This document shows positions 7,590-15,789 of a DNA stretch of 64,000 nt, in pieces; position 1 is the stretch's first letter; every line of letters starts with the position of its first letter. Source of the stretch: Emticicia sp. CRIBPO (GTDB lineage: Bacteria; Bacteroidota; Bacteroidia; Cytophagales; Spirosomataceae); the NCBI RefSeq assembly GCF_009905725.1, contig NZ_JAAAKV010000003.1:400808-464807 (forward strand), read 5' to 3'. The notes below the pieces were generated by a model, which was not told the DNA's origin, made no database searches, and saw only the letters and a list, made by a program, of their open reading frames with translations. The position numbers were made by a program, and so were the translations under genes.

Positions 7590-10013
7590 ATGATTAAAAA
7601 CTATCTCAAAATCGCCTTCCGGAACCTGTGGAAAAACAGGTCCTATGCTTTTATTAATATTTTCGGGCTTTCTATTGCCTTCGGGTGTGCCATCCTGTTG
7701 TTTCTCACGGCACATTTTGAGTTTACCTTTGATGATTTCCAGGCCGGTAAGGACCGTATTTTTAAGGTTTATTTCAAGATCAATCACCCTGAAAAAGTCG
7801 AATACAGAGCCAACCTGCATACGCCCCTGACGCCTGCTTTAAAATCAGAATATGATGCTGAAATCAGGTACGCCACCCGTTTAATGGGAGGTGGAACACA
7901 GGTCGTGAAAGGCGAAAAGATCATCAACCAGGACCTGGAATATGTAGATAAGGATTATCTTAAAATGTTTTCTTTCAAAATGATAGAAGGCGATGCTGAC
8001 AAAGCACTGGACGGCGTGAATAATGTGGTGCTGAACCAGGAAACGGCCGAAAAAATCTTTGGAGAAGCCGAGGCTATGGGACAGACCATCAGCCTTAATT
8101 TTGGCGGTAAAATTGAGAATTATGTGGTGACGGGTATCATGGAAAAAGCCCCGCTAAACTCTACGATTGATAACAATATGCTGTTGAGATTTGAGAAAAA
8201 TCCGGAGTATCAGAATACCAAAGATCAGTGGGACTCAGACTACCATGATATTTATGTTCAGCTGGCAGACCATGTGAAACAGGATGTTTTTGAGAAAAGA
8301 CTGAGGACTTTCACCGCGAAATATTATAAAGAATCGATTCAGCAGCTTAAAAAAGACGGGGCACAGCCTGACGAAGCAGGGGAGGTAAAAAGCCTTAGAT
8401 TCCTGCCTTTGCCTGAGGTGCATTTCAATAAAAACGTAGGGGGCGGTGGAGCCATTGACGCGGCCTATCCTTACATTCTGCTGATCATCAGCGGTCTGGT
8501 TATTCTTATTGCCTGTATTAATTTCATCAATCTGTCGATAGCCCGTTCGTTGTCAAGAGCCAGGGAAGTAGGGATGAGAAAAGCCCTGGGGGCATTGAAA
8601 TCCCAGATCCTGGGTCAGTTCTGGGGCGAGGCGTTTATCATCTGCCTGATGGCTTTTGCTCTCGGAACCCTCATTGCTACCAGCCTGATGCCTGCCTACA
8701 ACGGCTTGTTCAAAAGCCATCTGAGTTTCGGAAGCCTGCTGGACCCTGTCGTCATAGGTCTGCTGGTGCTTGGGTTTCTGCTGATCACCTTTATTGCGGG
8801 TGGTTATCCGGCCATGTCGGTGACGAAGTTTAACACCGTGGAGGTGCTGAAAGGAAAAGTGAAAATCAGTGCACGTTCCGGAGGGATCAGAAGTTCACTG
8901 ATCATAGCCCAGTTCAGTATTGCCATATTGCTGATGACCTGTACGATGATCATCTGGAAACAAATCAATTATCTGCAGAATATGCCCCTGGGCTTTGACA
9001 AGGAGCATGTGGTGAGTATTCCCGTGGGCGTGGGCGTTCCCGGCGAAAAAATACTGGATTTTATGCGGAATGAGCTGGCAAATGATTCAAGAATCCTGGA
9101 TATCTCGGGAGCTGACATCAACATAGGCAGGGGCAAGGACGGCTCAGGCTACAAATCGGTTTTCGGGTTTGAAATGGGTGGAAAGAGCTATAAAACCAAC
9201 GGATTGAATATTGACTACGACTATACCAAAACCCTCGGCCTGAAGATTATCGCTGGCCGGGATTTTTCAAGGCAGTTTGCTGGAGATAAAGACAGGTCAA
9301 TTGTCATCAACGAAACCATGGCGAAGCAACTGGGTTTTAAAGACCCGATCGGACGAAACATTCCGCTGGGTGACAGCCTCGGTAAAAACATCGTGGGTGT
9401 GGTGAAAGATTATCATTTCGAATCACTTAAAGCGAAGATTGAGCCTATGACTTATTTCCTTCAGAGTGATTTCGGGATAGCCTATATATTTGTGAAAGTG
9501 GCACCGGAAAGCCCTGCTGAAACGATGAAAGTGCTTGAAAGGGCGTTTAAGCAGATAGCCCCGAAAGCTGAATTTATGCCTTCTTTCCTGGATGAAAACA
9601 CGAATAACCAGTATAAAAAAGAAGAAAGGATGTCCCAGATCGTCATGAGTGCTGCCATTCTGACTATTTTGTTATCCTGTCTTGGATTGTTTGCCATCAC
9701 GATCATGATCATCTCCCAGAGAACCAAGGAAATCGGGATCAGGAAAGTGCTGGGAGCCAGCATTCCGAACCTCGTCGGACTCCTGTCAAAAGACTTCCTT
9801 TCGATGGTGTTGATTGCCATAGTCATCGCTTCGCCGGTGGCCTGGTACCTGATGAACAAGTGGTTGCAGGATTATGAGTACAAAACGCAGTTGTCGTGGT
9901 GGGTTTTTGCCGTCATAGGAGTGGTGACCCTGATCATTGCTTTCTGTACCGTGAGCTTCCAGTCGGTCAAAGCCGCCCTGATGAACCCGGTGAAGTCGTT
10001 GAAGAGCGAATGA
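7590..10013 (+). CDS. ABC transporter permease, MacB/FtsX family, two-module form
   Basis: A permease of 807 residues from the ATG at 7590. An in-frame ATG at 7539 would add 17 residues, but 7590 restores the family start MIKNYLKIAFRNLW, so I prefer it. It has a first helix at about 20-42, FtsX helices from about 300 with REVGMRKALGALKS, C-terminal helices with KEIGIRKVLGAS, and the tail MNPVKSLKSE. The 241-bp gap before it holds AT-rich sequence and imperfect GGAGAAAGGAGAACGG-type stretches but no clear promoter. Its role is membrane export or lipoprotein handling with an unlinked ATPase. Confidence 0.92.
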   Translation: MIKNYLKIAFRNLWKNRSYAFINIFGLSIAFGCAILLFLTAHFEFTFDDFQAGKDRIFKVYFKINHPEKVEYRANLHTPLTPALKSEYDAEIRYATRLMGGGTQVVKGEKIINQDLEYVDKDYLKMFSFKMIEGDADKALDGVNNVVLNQETAEKIFGEAEAMGQTISLNFGGKIENYVVTGIMEKAPLNSTIDNNMLLRFEKNPEYQNTKDQWDSDYHDIYVQLADHVKQDVFEKRLRTFTAKYYKESIQQLKKDGAQPDEAGEVKSLRFLPLPEVHFNKNVGGGGAIDAAYPYILLIISGLVILIACINFINLSIARSLSRAREVGMRKALGALKSQILGQFWGEAFIICLMAFALGTLIATSLMPAYNGLFKSHLSFGSLLDPVVIGLLVLGFLLITFIAGGYPAMSVTKFNTVEVLKGKVKISARSGGIRSSLIIAQFSIAILLMTCTMIIWKQINYLQNMPLGFDKEHVVSIPVGVGVPGEKILDFMRNELANDSRILDISGADINIGRGKDGSGYKSVFGFEMGGKSYKTNGLNIDYDYTKTLGLKIIAGRDFSRQFAGDKDRSIVINETMAKQLGFKDPIGRNIPLGDSLGKNIVGVVKDYHFESLKAKIEPMTYFLQSDFGIAYIFVKVAPESPAETMKVLERAFKQIAPKAEFMPSFLDENTNNQYKKEERMSQIVMSAAILTILLSCLGLFAITIMIISQRTKEIGIRKVLGASIPNLVGLLSKDFLSMVLIAIVIASPVAWYLMNKWLQDYEYKTQLSWWVFAVIGVVTLIIAFCTVSFQSVKAALMNPVKSLKSE

Positions 10014-10051
10014 TTGAATGATAGAATGACAGAATGATTGAATAAATTTTG

Positions 10052-10122
10052 AATGCCCCGGCCTGGGCTTTGCCCGGGCGGGAGTGATGAAGGATTTGTG
10101 GTAAAGACGTGCTACGTCTGTT
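10052..10122. repeat. Composite REP-like element, copy 2
   Basis: The homologue of the element at 4771. It has the GC-rich hairpin (GGCCTGGGCTTTGCCCGGGC), a TGATGAAGGATTT spacer and the second dyad AGACGTGCTACGTCT at 10105-10119. It is again placed right after a permease stop and behind GAATGATAGAATGA short repeats (10011-10050). Confidence 0.75.
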
Positions 10123-10219
10123 TTCCACACGATCGACGCCCGATCATTCTTTGAAGCCGAAGTTAAGCCAAAAGCTGACGGCAGGCTAATTTCAGAATTA
10201 TACCTTGAAAGAAAACAAA

Positions 10220-10259
10220 GCTGACAGCTAACCGCTGACAGCTAACCGCTGAGAGCTTA
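10220..10259. repeat. Short tandem repeat, 14-bp unit, about 2.8 copies
   Basis: The unit GCTGACAGCTAACC occurs twice exactly and a third time in degraded form (GCTGAGAGCTTA). It lies 14 bp upstream of the next permease start. Similar AGCTT/AGCTG-rich strings occur at 12647-12680 and 56500-56540, so this is probably a dispersed simple-repeat family. Confidence 0.7.
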
Positions 10260-10273
10260 AAACCAAAACAAAC

Positions 10274-12646
10274 ATGATTAAAAATTATATCAAAATCGCC
10301 TTCAGAAGCCTGTTCAAGAACAAGGTTTACAGCTTTATCAATATTTTTGGTCTGGCTCTCGGTATGACCGTCTCGATGCTGATCCTCATGTTTGTGGTGC
10401 ACGAGTTCAGTTTTGATAAGTTTCATCAGAACCATAAGCAGATTTACCGCATAATGGCCCAGCTGGATATGGATGGCCGGAAAATGCAGTTCAACTCATT
10501 TACGCCCAGGCTCGGTCCGGCTATCAAGTCGTCGTCACCCGGCGTGAAAGATTTTGTCAGGATAAAAAATGCCTACAAAAAAGTGGTGATCAAGAATCCC
10601 GCTGCCGGTGCCGAATTGTTCTATGAACCTAATTTTATGTTCACCGACCCTTCATTTTTTAAGGTTTTCAGCTTTAAACTGAAGGAAGGTAATGTCAATG
10701 AAATACTGACCAGGCCTTTTACGATGGTCATTTCGGAAAGGATGGCCGAGAAATATTTCGGGGATAAAGACCCGATCGGCAAAGCCCTGCTTTACGAAGG
10801 CAAACACCTGATGGAGATTACCGGGGTGGCAGAAAACCCTCCTTCAAACTCGACCTTTAATTTCGATTTTTTGGCTTCCTCCATCACCATTCCCCAATTG
10901 AGCGAAAGTGATAAAATGTCGTGGGAAAAGGCCGGGATCTTCAATACTTATTTATTGCTCGATGATGAGAAGTCCGTTCCCAAAGTCACGAAAAATATCC
11001 TGGCTGCCGGAAAACAAACCGGGGCTTTTGATGAATCCGCCAATTACATACTGGAGCAGTTTGCGACCATTCACCTGGGCAATAACTTTTCAGACTCAGG
11101 CAATACGAGACTGATCTATATCTTTGCCGGTATCGCCGTCATGATCCTTTTCCTGGCTTTGTTTAATTACATGAGCTTAACAACAGCCAGGTCAACCCTC
11201 AGAGCCAAGGAAGTTGGAGTGAGAAAGGTTTCCGGAGCGGGCAGGGGAGGCCTGATCAGGCAGTTTTACGTAGAATCGGTACTGGTTTGCCTGATTGCCT
11301 TCGCTTTGAGTTTCCTGATGACCAAGTCTTTCCAGCGGCCGTTTTATGAATTACTCAACCTTAACATAGATACTTCATTCCTGATATCACCCCTTTTTAT
11401 CAGCATTATTTTCGGCCTGCTTTTGCTGAGTGCTTTTTTTGCGGGTTCTTACCCGGCACTGATTCTCTCCGGTTTTTCACCGATGGAAGTGCTGAAAGGC
11501 AGACTGTCGAGCCAGCAGAAAGGATCGGGTATCAGGAAAGGTTTTACGGTGTTTCAGTTTACCGTTTCGATAGCCCTGATCATTTCGACTTTTATTGTGA
11601 AAGATCAGCTGAATTTTATGCAGCAGACCAAACTGGGTTTTAACAAAGACCAGGTCATCAGCATCCCGCTGAGCGAAACAGCCGGGAAGAATTTTTTCGC
11701 TTTACGCAATGAGATCGCCAAAGAATCCGGGGTGGAAGATGTAACCGTAGCCAGCACTGAGATTTTCAAAGGCTATAACATGTATTTCACCAAGAATTTT
11801 ACGAATAACAAGGATGTAGGTCTCATGTCGATGAGTGTTGACCAGAATTTTGTCAAGACATTTCAACTGGAATGGAAAACCAAACCCCAGACGGACTCCT
11901 GGAAAAACGGGGGGGTGGTGCTGCTGAATGAGAAGGCCGTTCTTGACCTGGGTTTTAAAGGGAATCCTGTTGGACAGCAACTTTTAGGAGAGTCTGTCAG
12001 CGGAATCATTAAAGACGCTCACTTCAATTCACTTCAGTCGAAAATTGAACCCCTGGCGTTTTTTGTGGTCGGCGATACCACCAACTTGCTGGCCAGGGAA
12101 GGTTCTGCAGGGATACTTTATGCCAAAGTCGACCCTAAAGCAGACCTGAAAGCCAAAGTGGAAAAGATAGAGGCCATTTATAAAAAATATGAGGTGGAGA
12201 AACCTTTTGAGTACTATTTCCTTGATGATGCGTTTAACGAGACATTTAAAACGGAAATCAGGATGTCGAAAATGTTTACGGTGTTTACGGCTTTTGCCAT
12301 TTTTATTGCCTGCATGGGCTTGTTCGGACTTGTCACTTTCACGGCTGAGATCAAAACCAAGGAAATCGGCATCAGGAAGGTGCTGGGTGCCAGTGTGAGT
12401 AACCTGGTGGTATTGCTTTCCAAAGATTTCATCAAACTCGTGCTGATTGCCAACGGACTGGCCTTCCCGCTGGCCTGGTACATGATGGACAAATGGCTGC
12501 AGGATTTTACGTATAAAACGGATATTTCGTGGACCACTTTTACTGTTTCCGGGACACTGGCCATTGTGATTGCTTTGGTTACTGTAAGTTTCCAGGCCAT
12601 CAAAGCCGCCCTGATGGATCCGGTGGAATCGTTGAAAAGCGAATAG
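10274..12646 (+). CDS. ABC transporter permease, MacB/FtsX family, two-module form
   Basis: A permease of 790 residues starting MIKNYIKIAFRSLFKN, with a first helix at about 20-42. FtsX helices begin near residue 275, with KEVGVRKVSGAGRG between helices two and three. The C-terminal three-helix unit has KEIGIRKVLGAS and the tail MDPVESLKSE. It is the last of the first four permeases. A set of hairpins (12719-12799) follows it and may end or process the transcript. There is no adjacent ATPase or adaptor. Confidence 0.93.
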   Translation: MIKNYIKIAFRSLFKNKVYSFINIFGLALGMTVSMLILMFVVHEFSFDKFHQNHKQIYRIMAQLDMDGRKMQFNSFTPRLGPAIKSSSPGVKDFVRIKNAYKKVVIKNPAAGAELFYEPNFMFTDPSFFKVFSFKLKEGNVNEILTRPFTMVISERMAEKYFGDKDPIGKALLYEGKHLMEITGVAENPPSNSTFNFDFLASSITIPQLSESDKMSWEKAGIFNTYLLLDDEKSVPKVTKNILAAGKQTGAFDESANYILEQFATIHLGNNFSDSGNTRLIYIFAGIAVMILFLALFNYMSLTTARSTLRAKEVGVRKVSGAGRGGLIRQFYVESVLVCLIAFALSFLMTKSFQRPFYELLNLNIDTSFLISPLFISIIFGLLLLSAFFAGSYPALILSGFSPMEVLKGRLSSQQKGSGIRKGFTVFQFTVSIALIISTFIVKDQLNFMQQTKLGFNKDQVISIPLSETAGKNFFALRNEIAKESGVEDVTVASTEIFKGYNMYFTKNFTNNKDVGLMSMSVDQNFVKTFQLEWKTKPQTDSWKNGGVVLLNEKAVLDLGFKGNPVGQQLLGESVSGIIKDAHFNSLQSKIEPLAFFVVGDTTNLLAREGSAGILYAKVDPKADLKAKVEKIEAIYKKYEVEKPFEYYFLDDAFNETFKTEIRMSKMFTVFTAFAIFIACMGLFGLVTFTAEIKTKEIGIRKVLGASVSNLVVLLSKDFIKLVLIANGLAFPLAWYMMDKWLQDFTYKTDISWTTFTVSGTLAIVIALVTVSFQAIKAALMDPVESLKSE

Positions 12647-12718
12647 TTATAAGCTTCAGGCATTGAGCTTTAAGCTGTTGGCCTTTTGTCGAGACCGTGC
12701 ACGTAAACTCTGTTGTAA

Positions 12719-12799
12719 GCTCGTCCCGCAGATACGCACCGCCGTGTATATCTACGGGACGAGCTGGCGTTAGGCCCCGATTTATCGGGGCTTAACGCC
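12719..12799. repeat. Two adjacent REP-like hairpins after a permease gene
   Basis: The first (12719-12764) pairs GCTCGTCCCGCAGATA with its near complement TATCTACGGGACGAGC. The second (12766-12799) pairs GGCGTTAGGCCCCGAT with ATCGGGGCTTAACGCC around a TT loop. There is no long T-run, so these look like dispersed palindromes rather than a canonical terminator. They occupy part of the gene-free stretch 12647-13024. The rest is AT-rich and holds a possible promoter at 12864. Confidence 0.65.
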
Positions 12800-12863
12800 T
12801 AACGCCTGTTGCTCCGTTTTCCTTCCTTCGTTCTCCTTCAGAAAAAAAATAAATTTTCATTTC

Positions 12864-12891
12864 CATGCAACCTTTACGTAATTTGTGCATC
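12864..12891 (+). promoter_or_regulatory. Possible ECF-type promoter shared with the DUF4097 gene
   Basis: CATGCAACCTTT at 12864 is followed, 17 bases after the AAC, by ATC at 12889. The only other place I see this is 27822-27850, upstream of the DUF4097 gene (CATGCAACTTTT, 18 bases, ATC). A TGCAAC -35 with a -10 about 17 bases later resembles ECF-sigma promoters of Bacteroidota. This is a weak inference from two examples. Confidence 0.3.
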
Positions 12892-13024
12892 ATTAACAGA
12901 TTATTCCCGGTTGCTAATTATTGTTAATATTCCCGGTATTAACATATTTTAATGTGCAATAAGATCTGAAATGAAATAGATTTGGGCCTGAAGAACCCAA
13001 ATCACTTAAGCTATCACTTATAAA

Positions 13025-15517
13025 ATGAAAAAACTATTTCTCTTAAAACTCCTTGCGTTTTTAACGTACCAGACCTCTGTTGCTCAGATTATTCCCAAAT
13101 CAGTTTCAGCTCACCGGACCAACAAAAAGGTCGTTATTGACGGTAAACTCGATGAAGCTGCCTGGAAAGACGCCCCTTTGATTACAGATTATGTTGAATT
13201 TCGCCCTGTAGTGGGCCGTTTGGAAGAAAAAGGCAATCATACCGACTCATATCTGATGTATGACGATGAGGGTATTTACTTCGGTGGTACCTGTTTTGAA
13301 CGAAGTGCCGACAGTGTTTCCAAAGAACTGGCCGGCCGTGACGGTTTCGGGATGAACGATTACATCGGGATTATCTTCGATACGTATAATGACAAGTTAA
13401 ATGGTTTTGAATACTTTGTCACCCCTCTCGGTGAGCAGTGGGATGCCAAAATGACGACCAATTATAACAGCGACAACGGCGGGGAGGACTTCAGCTGGAA
13501 CGCCGTCTGGAAAAGTGCCGTGGTGATACATGAAAAAGGCTGGTCGTTTGAAATATTCCTGCCTTACTCAGCCATCAGGTTCAGCAAGGACAAAGTCCAG
13601 AACTGGGGGATGAACATCACCCGGAGAAGGCGGAAGACAGAACAGCAATATACCTGGAGTGCCATTGATCCCAATATAAACGGGTTTCTGACGCAGGAAG
13701 GTTTATGGACAGGCATTGCAGACATCAAACCCCCGGTGAGGCTGCAGCTCTCGCCTTATTTTTCTTTGTACGGCAATCATTTTCCTGTCAACACGCCGGG
13801 ACAGAAAAACTTTACCAGCCAGGTTTCGGGCGGACTGGACCTGAAACTGGGACTTAACCAGGCCTTTACGCTGGATGCTACCCTGATACCCGATTTCGGG
13901 CAGGTACAGTCAGACAACCAGGTGCTGAACCTGACGCCGTTTGAAGTGAAATTCAATGAATACCGCTCATTTTTTACCGAAGGAACAGAGCTTTTCAGCA
14001 AAGGTAATTTGTTTTATTCCAGGCGGATCGGGGGAACACCCATTCACCTCGGCAAGGCTTATGACGACCTGAAATCCAATGAAAGGGTACTTACCAATCC
14101 GAATGCTTCGAAACTGATCAATGCCTCGAAAATCTCCGGACGATCGAAAAACGGGCTGGGGATAGGCCTTCTGAATGCCATTACCCACTCGCAGGAAGCC
14201 GTGATCCAGAATACGGAAACCGGTGATACAAGGGTGGTTCAGACGGATCCCCTGACGAATTATAATATTTTTGTATTAGACCAGACTTTGAAGCATAACT
14301 CAAGTGTGAGTTTTATCAATACGAGTGTGATCAGGGGAAGCCAGGATTACAATGCCAATGTGAGTTCTGCCCTTTTCAATTTCTTTGACAAGAAAAATAC
14401 CTACAACTGGACAGGAAGCGTGGCCCTGAGCCGTCTGAATTATAAAGAACCGGACAGCAAGGACCGGATCGGTTACAACCACAGCTTCGGTTTCGGTAAA
14501 ACCAGCGGGAAGTTTGTTTACAACATCAGCCAGGAATTGACCGATACCCGTTTTAACAGCAATGACCTCGGTTATTTTACGAACAATAACTACATCAATC
14601 ATTATCTGTATGTAGGATACCGCTACATCGAGCCTAAAAAATGGTACAACAGGCTTTTCTATAACTTTAATGCCAATGTCAGTTCCCTGTTTTCTCCGAT
14701 AGGCGACATCAAAACCAAGTACCAGACGTCAAGATTGCAGGTGAATATCAACGCCCAGACCAAAAAACTGAACTGGGCCGGTATATTCTTCAACTATAAC
14801 CCGCCTCAGAATGATTTTTATGAACCAAGGGTGGAAGGCATGGTTTTCAGAAGAGCCGGAAGTGCGATGGCCGGTTTCTGGATAGAATCCAATGCGGCTA
14901 AGAAGTACTCATTCAATACCGAAATTGCTGAAAGGGTATTTATCAATTTTTACAGGGTCAACGGGATGGATGTATTCCTTCAGCAGAAATACAGGTTTAA
15001 CAGCAAGTTTTCGATCACTCACACCATTAATTATCAGCCGCGGCCAAGAGGTCTTGGTTTTACCGGAATCGAGTCGGATGGTGACATTGTTTTTGCCATC
15101 AGGAAAGTCAGTACCTATGACAACATCCTGAACCTGAAATATAACTTTACCAATAAAATGGGGCTGACTTTCAGGGCCAGGCACTATGCCAGTACAGTAA
15201 ACAACAAAGAGTACTTTACACTGAACAACACCGGGGGATTAAATCCGCTGGCCAAACCTGAAGAGGCTTACAACCGCAATGTCAATTATTTCAACATCGA
15301 CATGGTGTATACCTGGCAGTTTGCCCCGGGCAGTTTCCTTAACCTGGTGTGGAAAAACGCCACTTTCACAGATGCGGCTAAAATCAATAATACTTATTTT
15401 GAGAACCTTCAGAGTACGCTGCAGTCGGATCAGAACAACAATGTTTCAATGAAAGTCATTTATTTCCTTGATTATCTTCAGATTAAGAGTTTTGTGAAGA
15501 AAAAGGACAGATCATAA
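13025..15517 (+). CDS. DUF5916 protein with N-terminal CBM9-like domain and C-terminal beta-barrel
   Basis: An outer-membrane-type protein of 830 residues. The signal peptide ends at SVAQ (about residue 21). A CBM9-like domain (about 35-225) begins with VDGKLDEAAWKDAP and contains the conserved YDDEGIYFGG segment. A DUF5916 part follows, then a long region of alternating aromatic/polar strands (about 240-825) typical of a barrel. Family members are common in Bacteroidota, often near peptidases, and have no settled role; carbohydrate binding is suggested only by the CBM9-like fold. It interrupts the permease series, has its own possible promoter and ends in a clear terminator, so it is a separate transcription unit. 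Confidence 0.9.
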   Translation: MKKLFLLKLLAFLTYQTSVAQIIPKSVSAHRTNKKVVIDGKLDEAAWKDAPLITDYVEFRPVVGRLEEKGNHTDSYLMYDDEGIYFGGTCFERSADSVSKELAGRDGFGMNDYIGIIFDTYNDKLNGFEYFVTPLGEQWDAKMTTNYNSDNGGEDFSWNAVWKSAVVIHEKGWSFEIFLPYSAIRFSKDKVQNWGMNITRRRRKTEQQYTWSAIDPNINGFLTQEGLWTGIADIKPPVRLQLSPYFSLYGNHFPVNTPGQKNFTSQVSGGLDLKLGLNQAFTLDATLIPDFGQVQSDNQVLNLTPFEVKFNEYRSFFTEGTELFSKGNLFYSRRIGGTPIHLGKAYDDLKSNERVLTNPNASKLINASKISGRSKNGLGIGLLNAITHSQEAVIQNTETGDTRVVQTDPLTNYNIFVLDQTLKHNSSVSFINTSVIRGSQDYNANVSSALFNFFDKKNTYNWTGSVALSRLNYKEPDSKDRIGYNHSFGFGKTSGKFVYNISQELTDTRFNSNDLGYFTNNNYINHYLYVGYRYIEPKKWYNRLFYNFNANVSSLFSPIGDIKTKYQTSRLQVNINAQTKKLNWAGIFFNYNPPQNDFYEPRVEGMVFRRAGSAMAGFWIESNAAKKYSFNTEIAERVFINFYRVNGMDVFLQQKYRFNSKFSITHTINYQPRPRGLGFTGIESDGDIVFAIRKVSTYDNILNLKYNFTNKMGLTFRARHYASTVNNKEYFTLNNTGGLNPLAKPEEAYNRNVNYFNIDMVYTWQFAPGSFLNLVWKNATFTDAAKINNTYFENLQSTLQSDQNNNVSMKVIYFLDYLQIKSFVKKKDRS

Positions 15518-15535
15518 GGAGTCAGCAATGTTTTG

Positions 15536-15572
15536 AAAACGGGAGAGTGGTTTATCCATTTTCCCGTTTTTT
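15536..15572 (+). terminator. Rho-independent terminator after the DUF5916 gene
   Basis: A stem of AAAACGGGA with TTTCCCGTTTT closes a loop of about 16 bases and is followed by TTTTTTG. It starts 18 bp after the stop codon. Confidence 0.8.
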
Positions 15573-15635
15573 GTTTTGATACACCTGTTTTGCAGGATTA
15601 GGGATAATTCGCTGTTATTCAATTGATAATAACCT

Positions 15636-15742
15636 TGTCCGCTTTTGTACAGGCCCGTGTCCGATTTCGGACATTTAATAACTTTTGCTATTTTTAAAAT
15701 GCTTGTAAACAGCTGTTTATGAATTCAGGCATGTGGTTTGTT
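15636..15742 (+). promoter_or_regulatory. Sigma-54 promoter with tandem activator sites, number 2
   Basis: The -24/-12 element at 15726-15742 reads CAGGCATGTGGTTTGTT: GG at 15728-15729, ten bases, then GT. The inner dyad at 15658-15673 is perfect (TGTCCG-ATTT-CGGACA). The outer one at 15636-15651 is degenerate (TGTCCG-CTTT-TGTACA). Their centres are 22 bp apart, and the inner centre is 63 bp from the GG, exactly as at promoter 1. The predicted start is near 15752, 38 bp before the permease ATG. Confidence 0.78.
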
Positions 15743-15789
15743 AGTAATAAATCAACTATAGTCAGCTATTCACTTATTCTTATAAAATT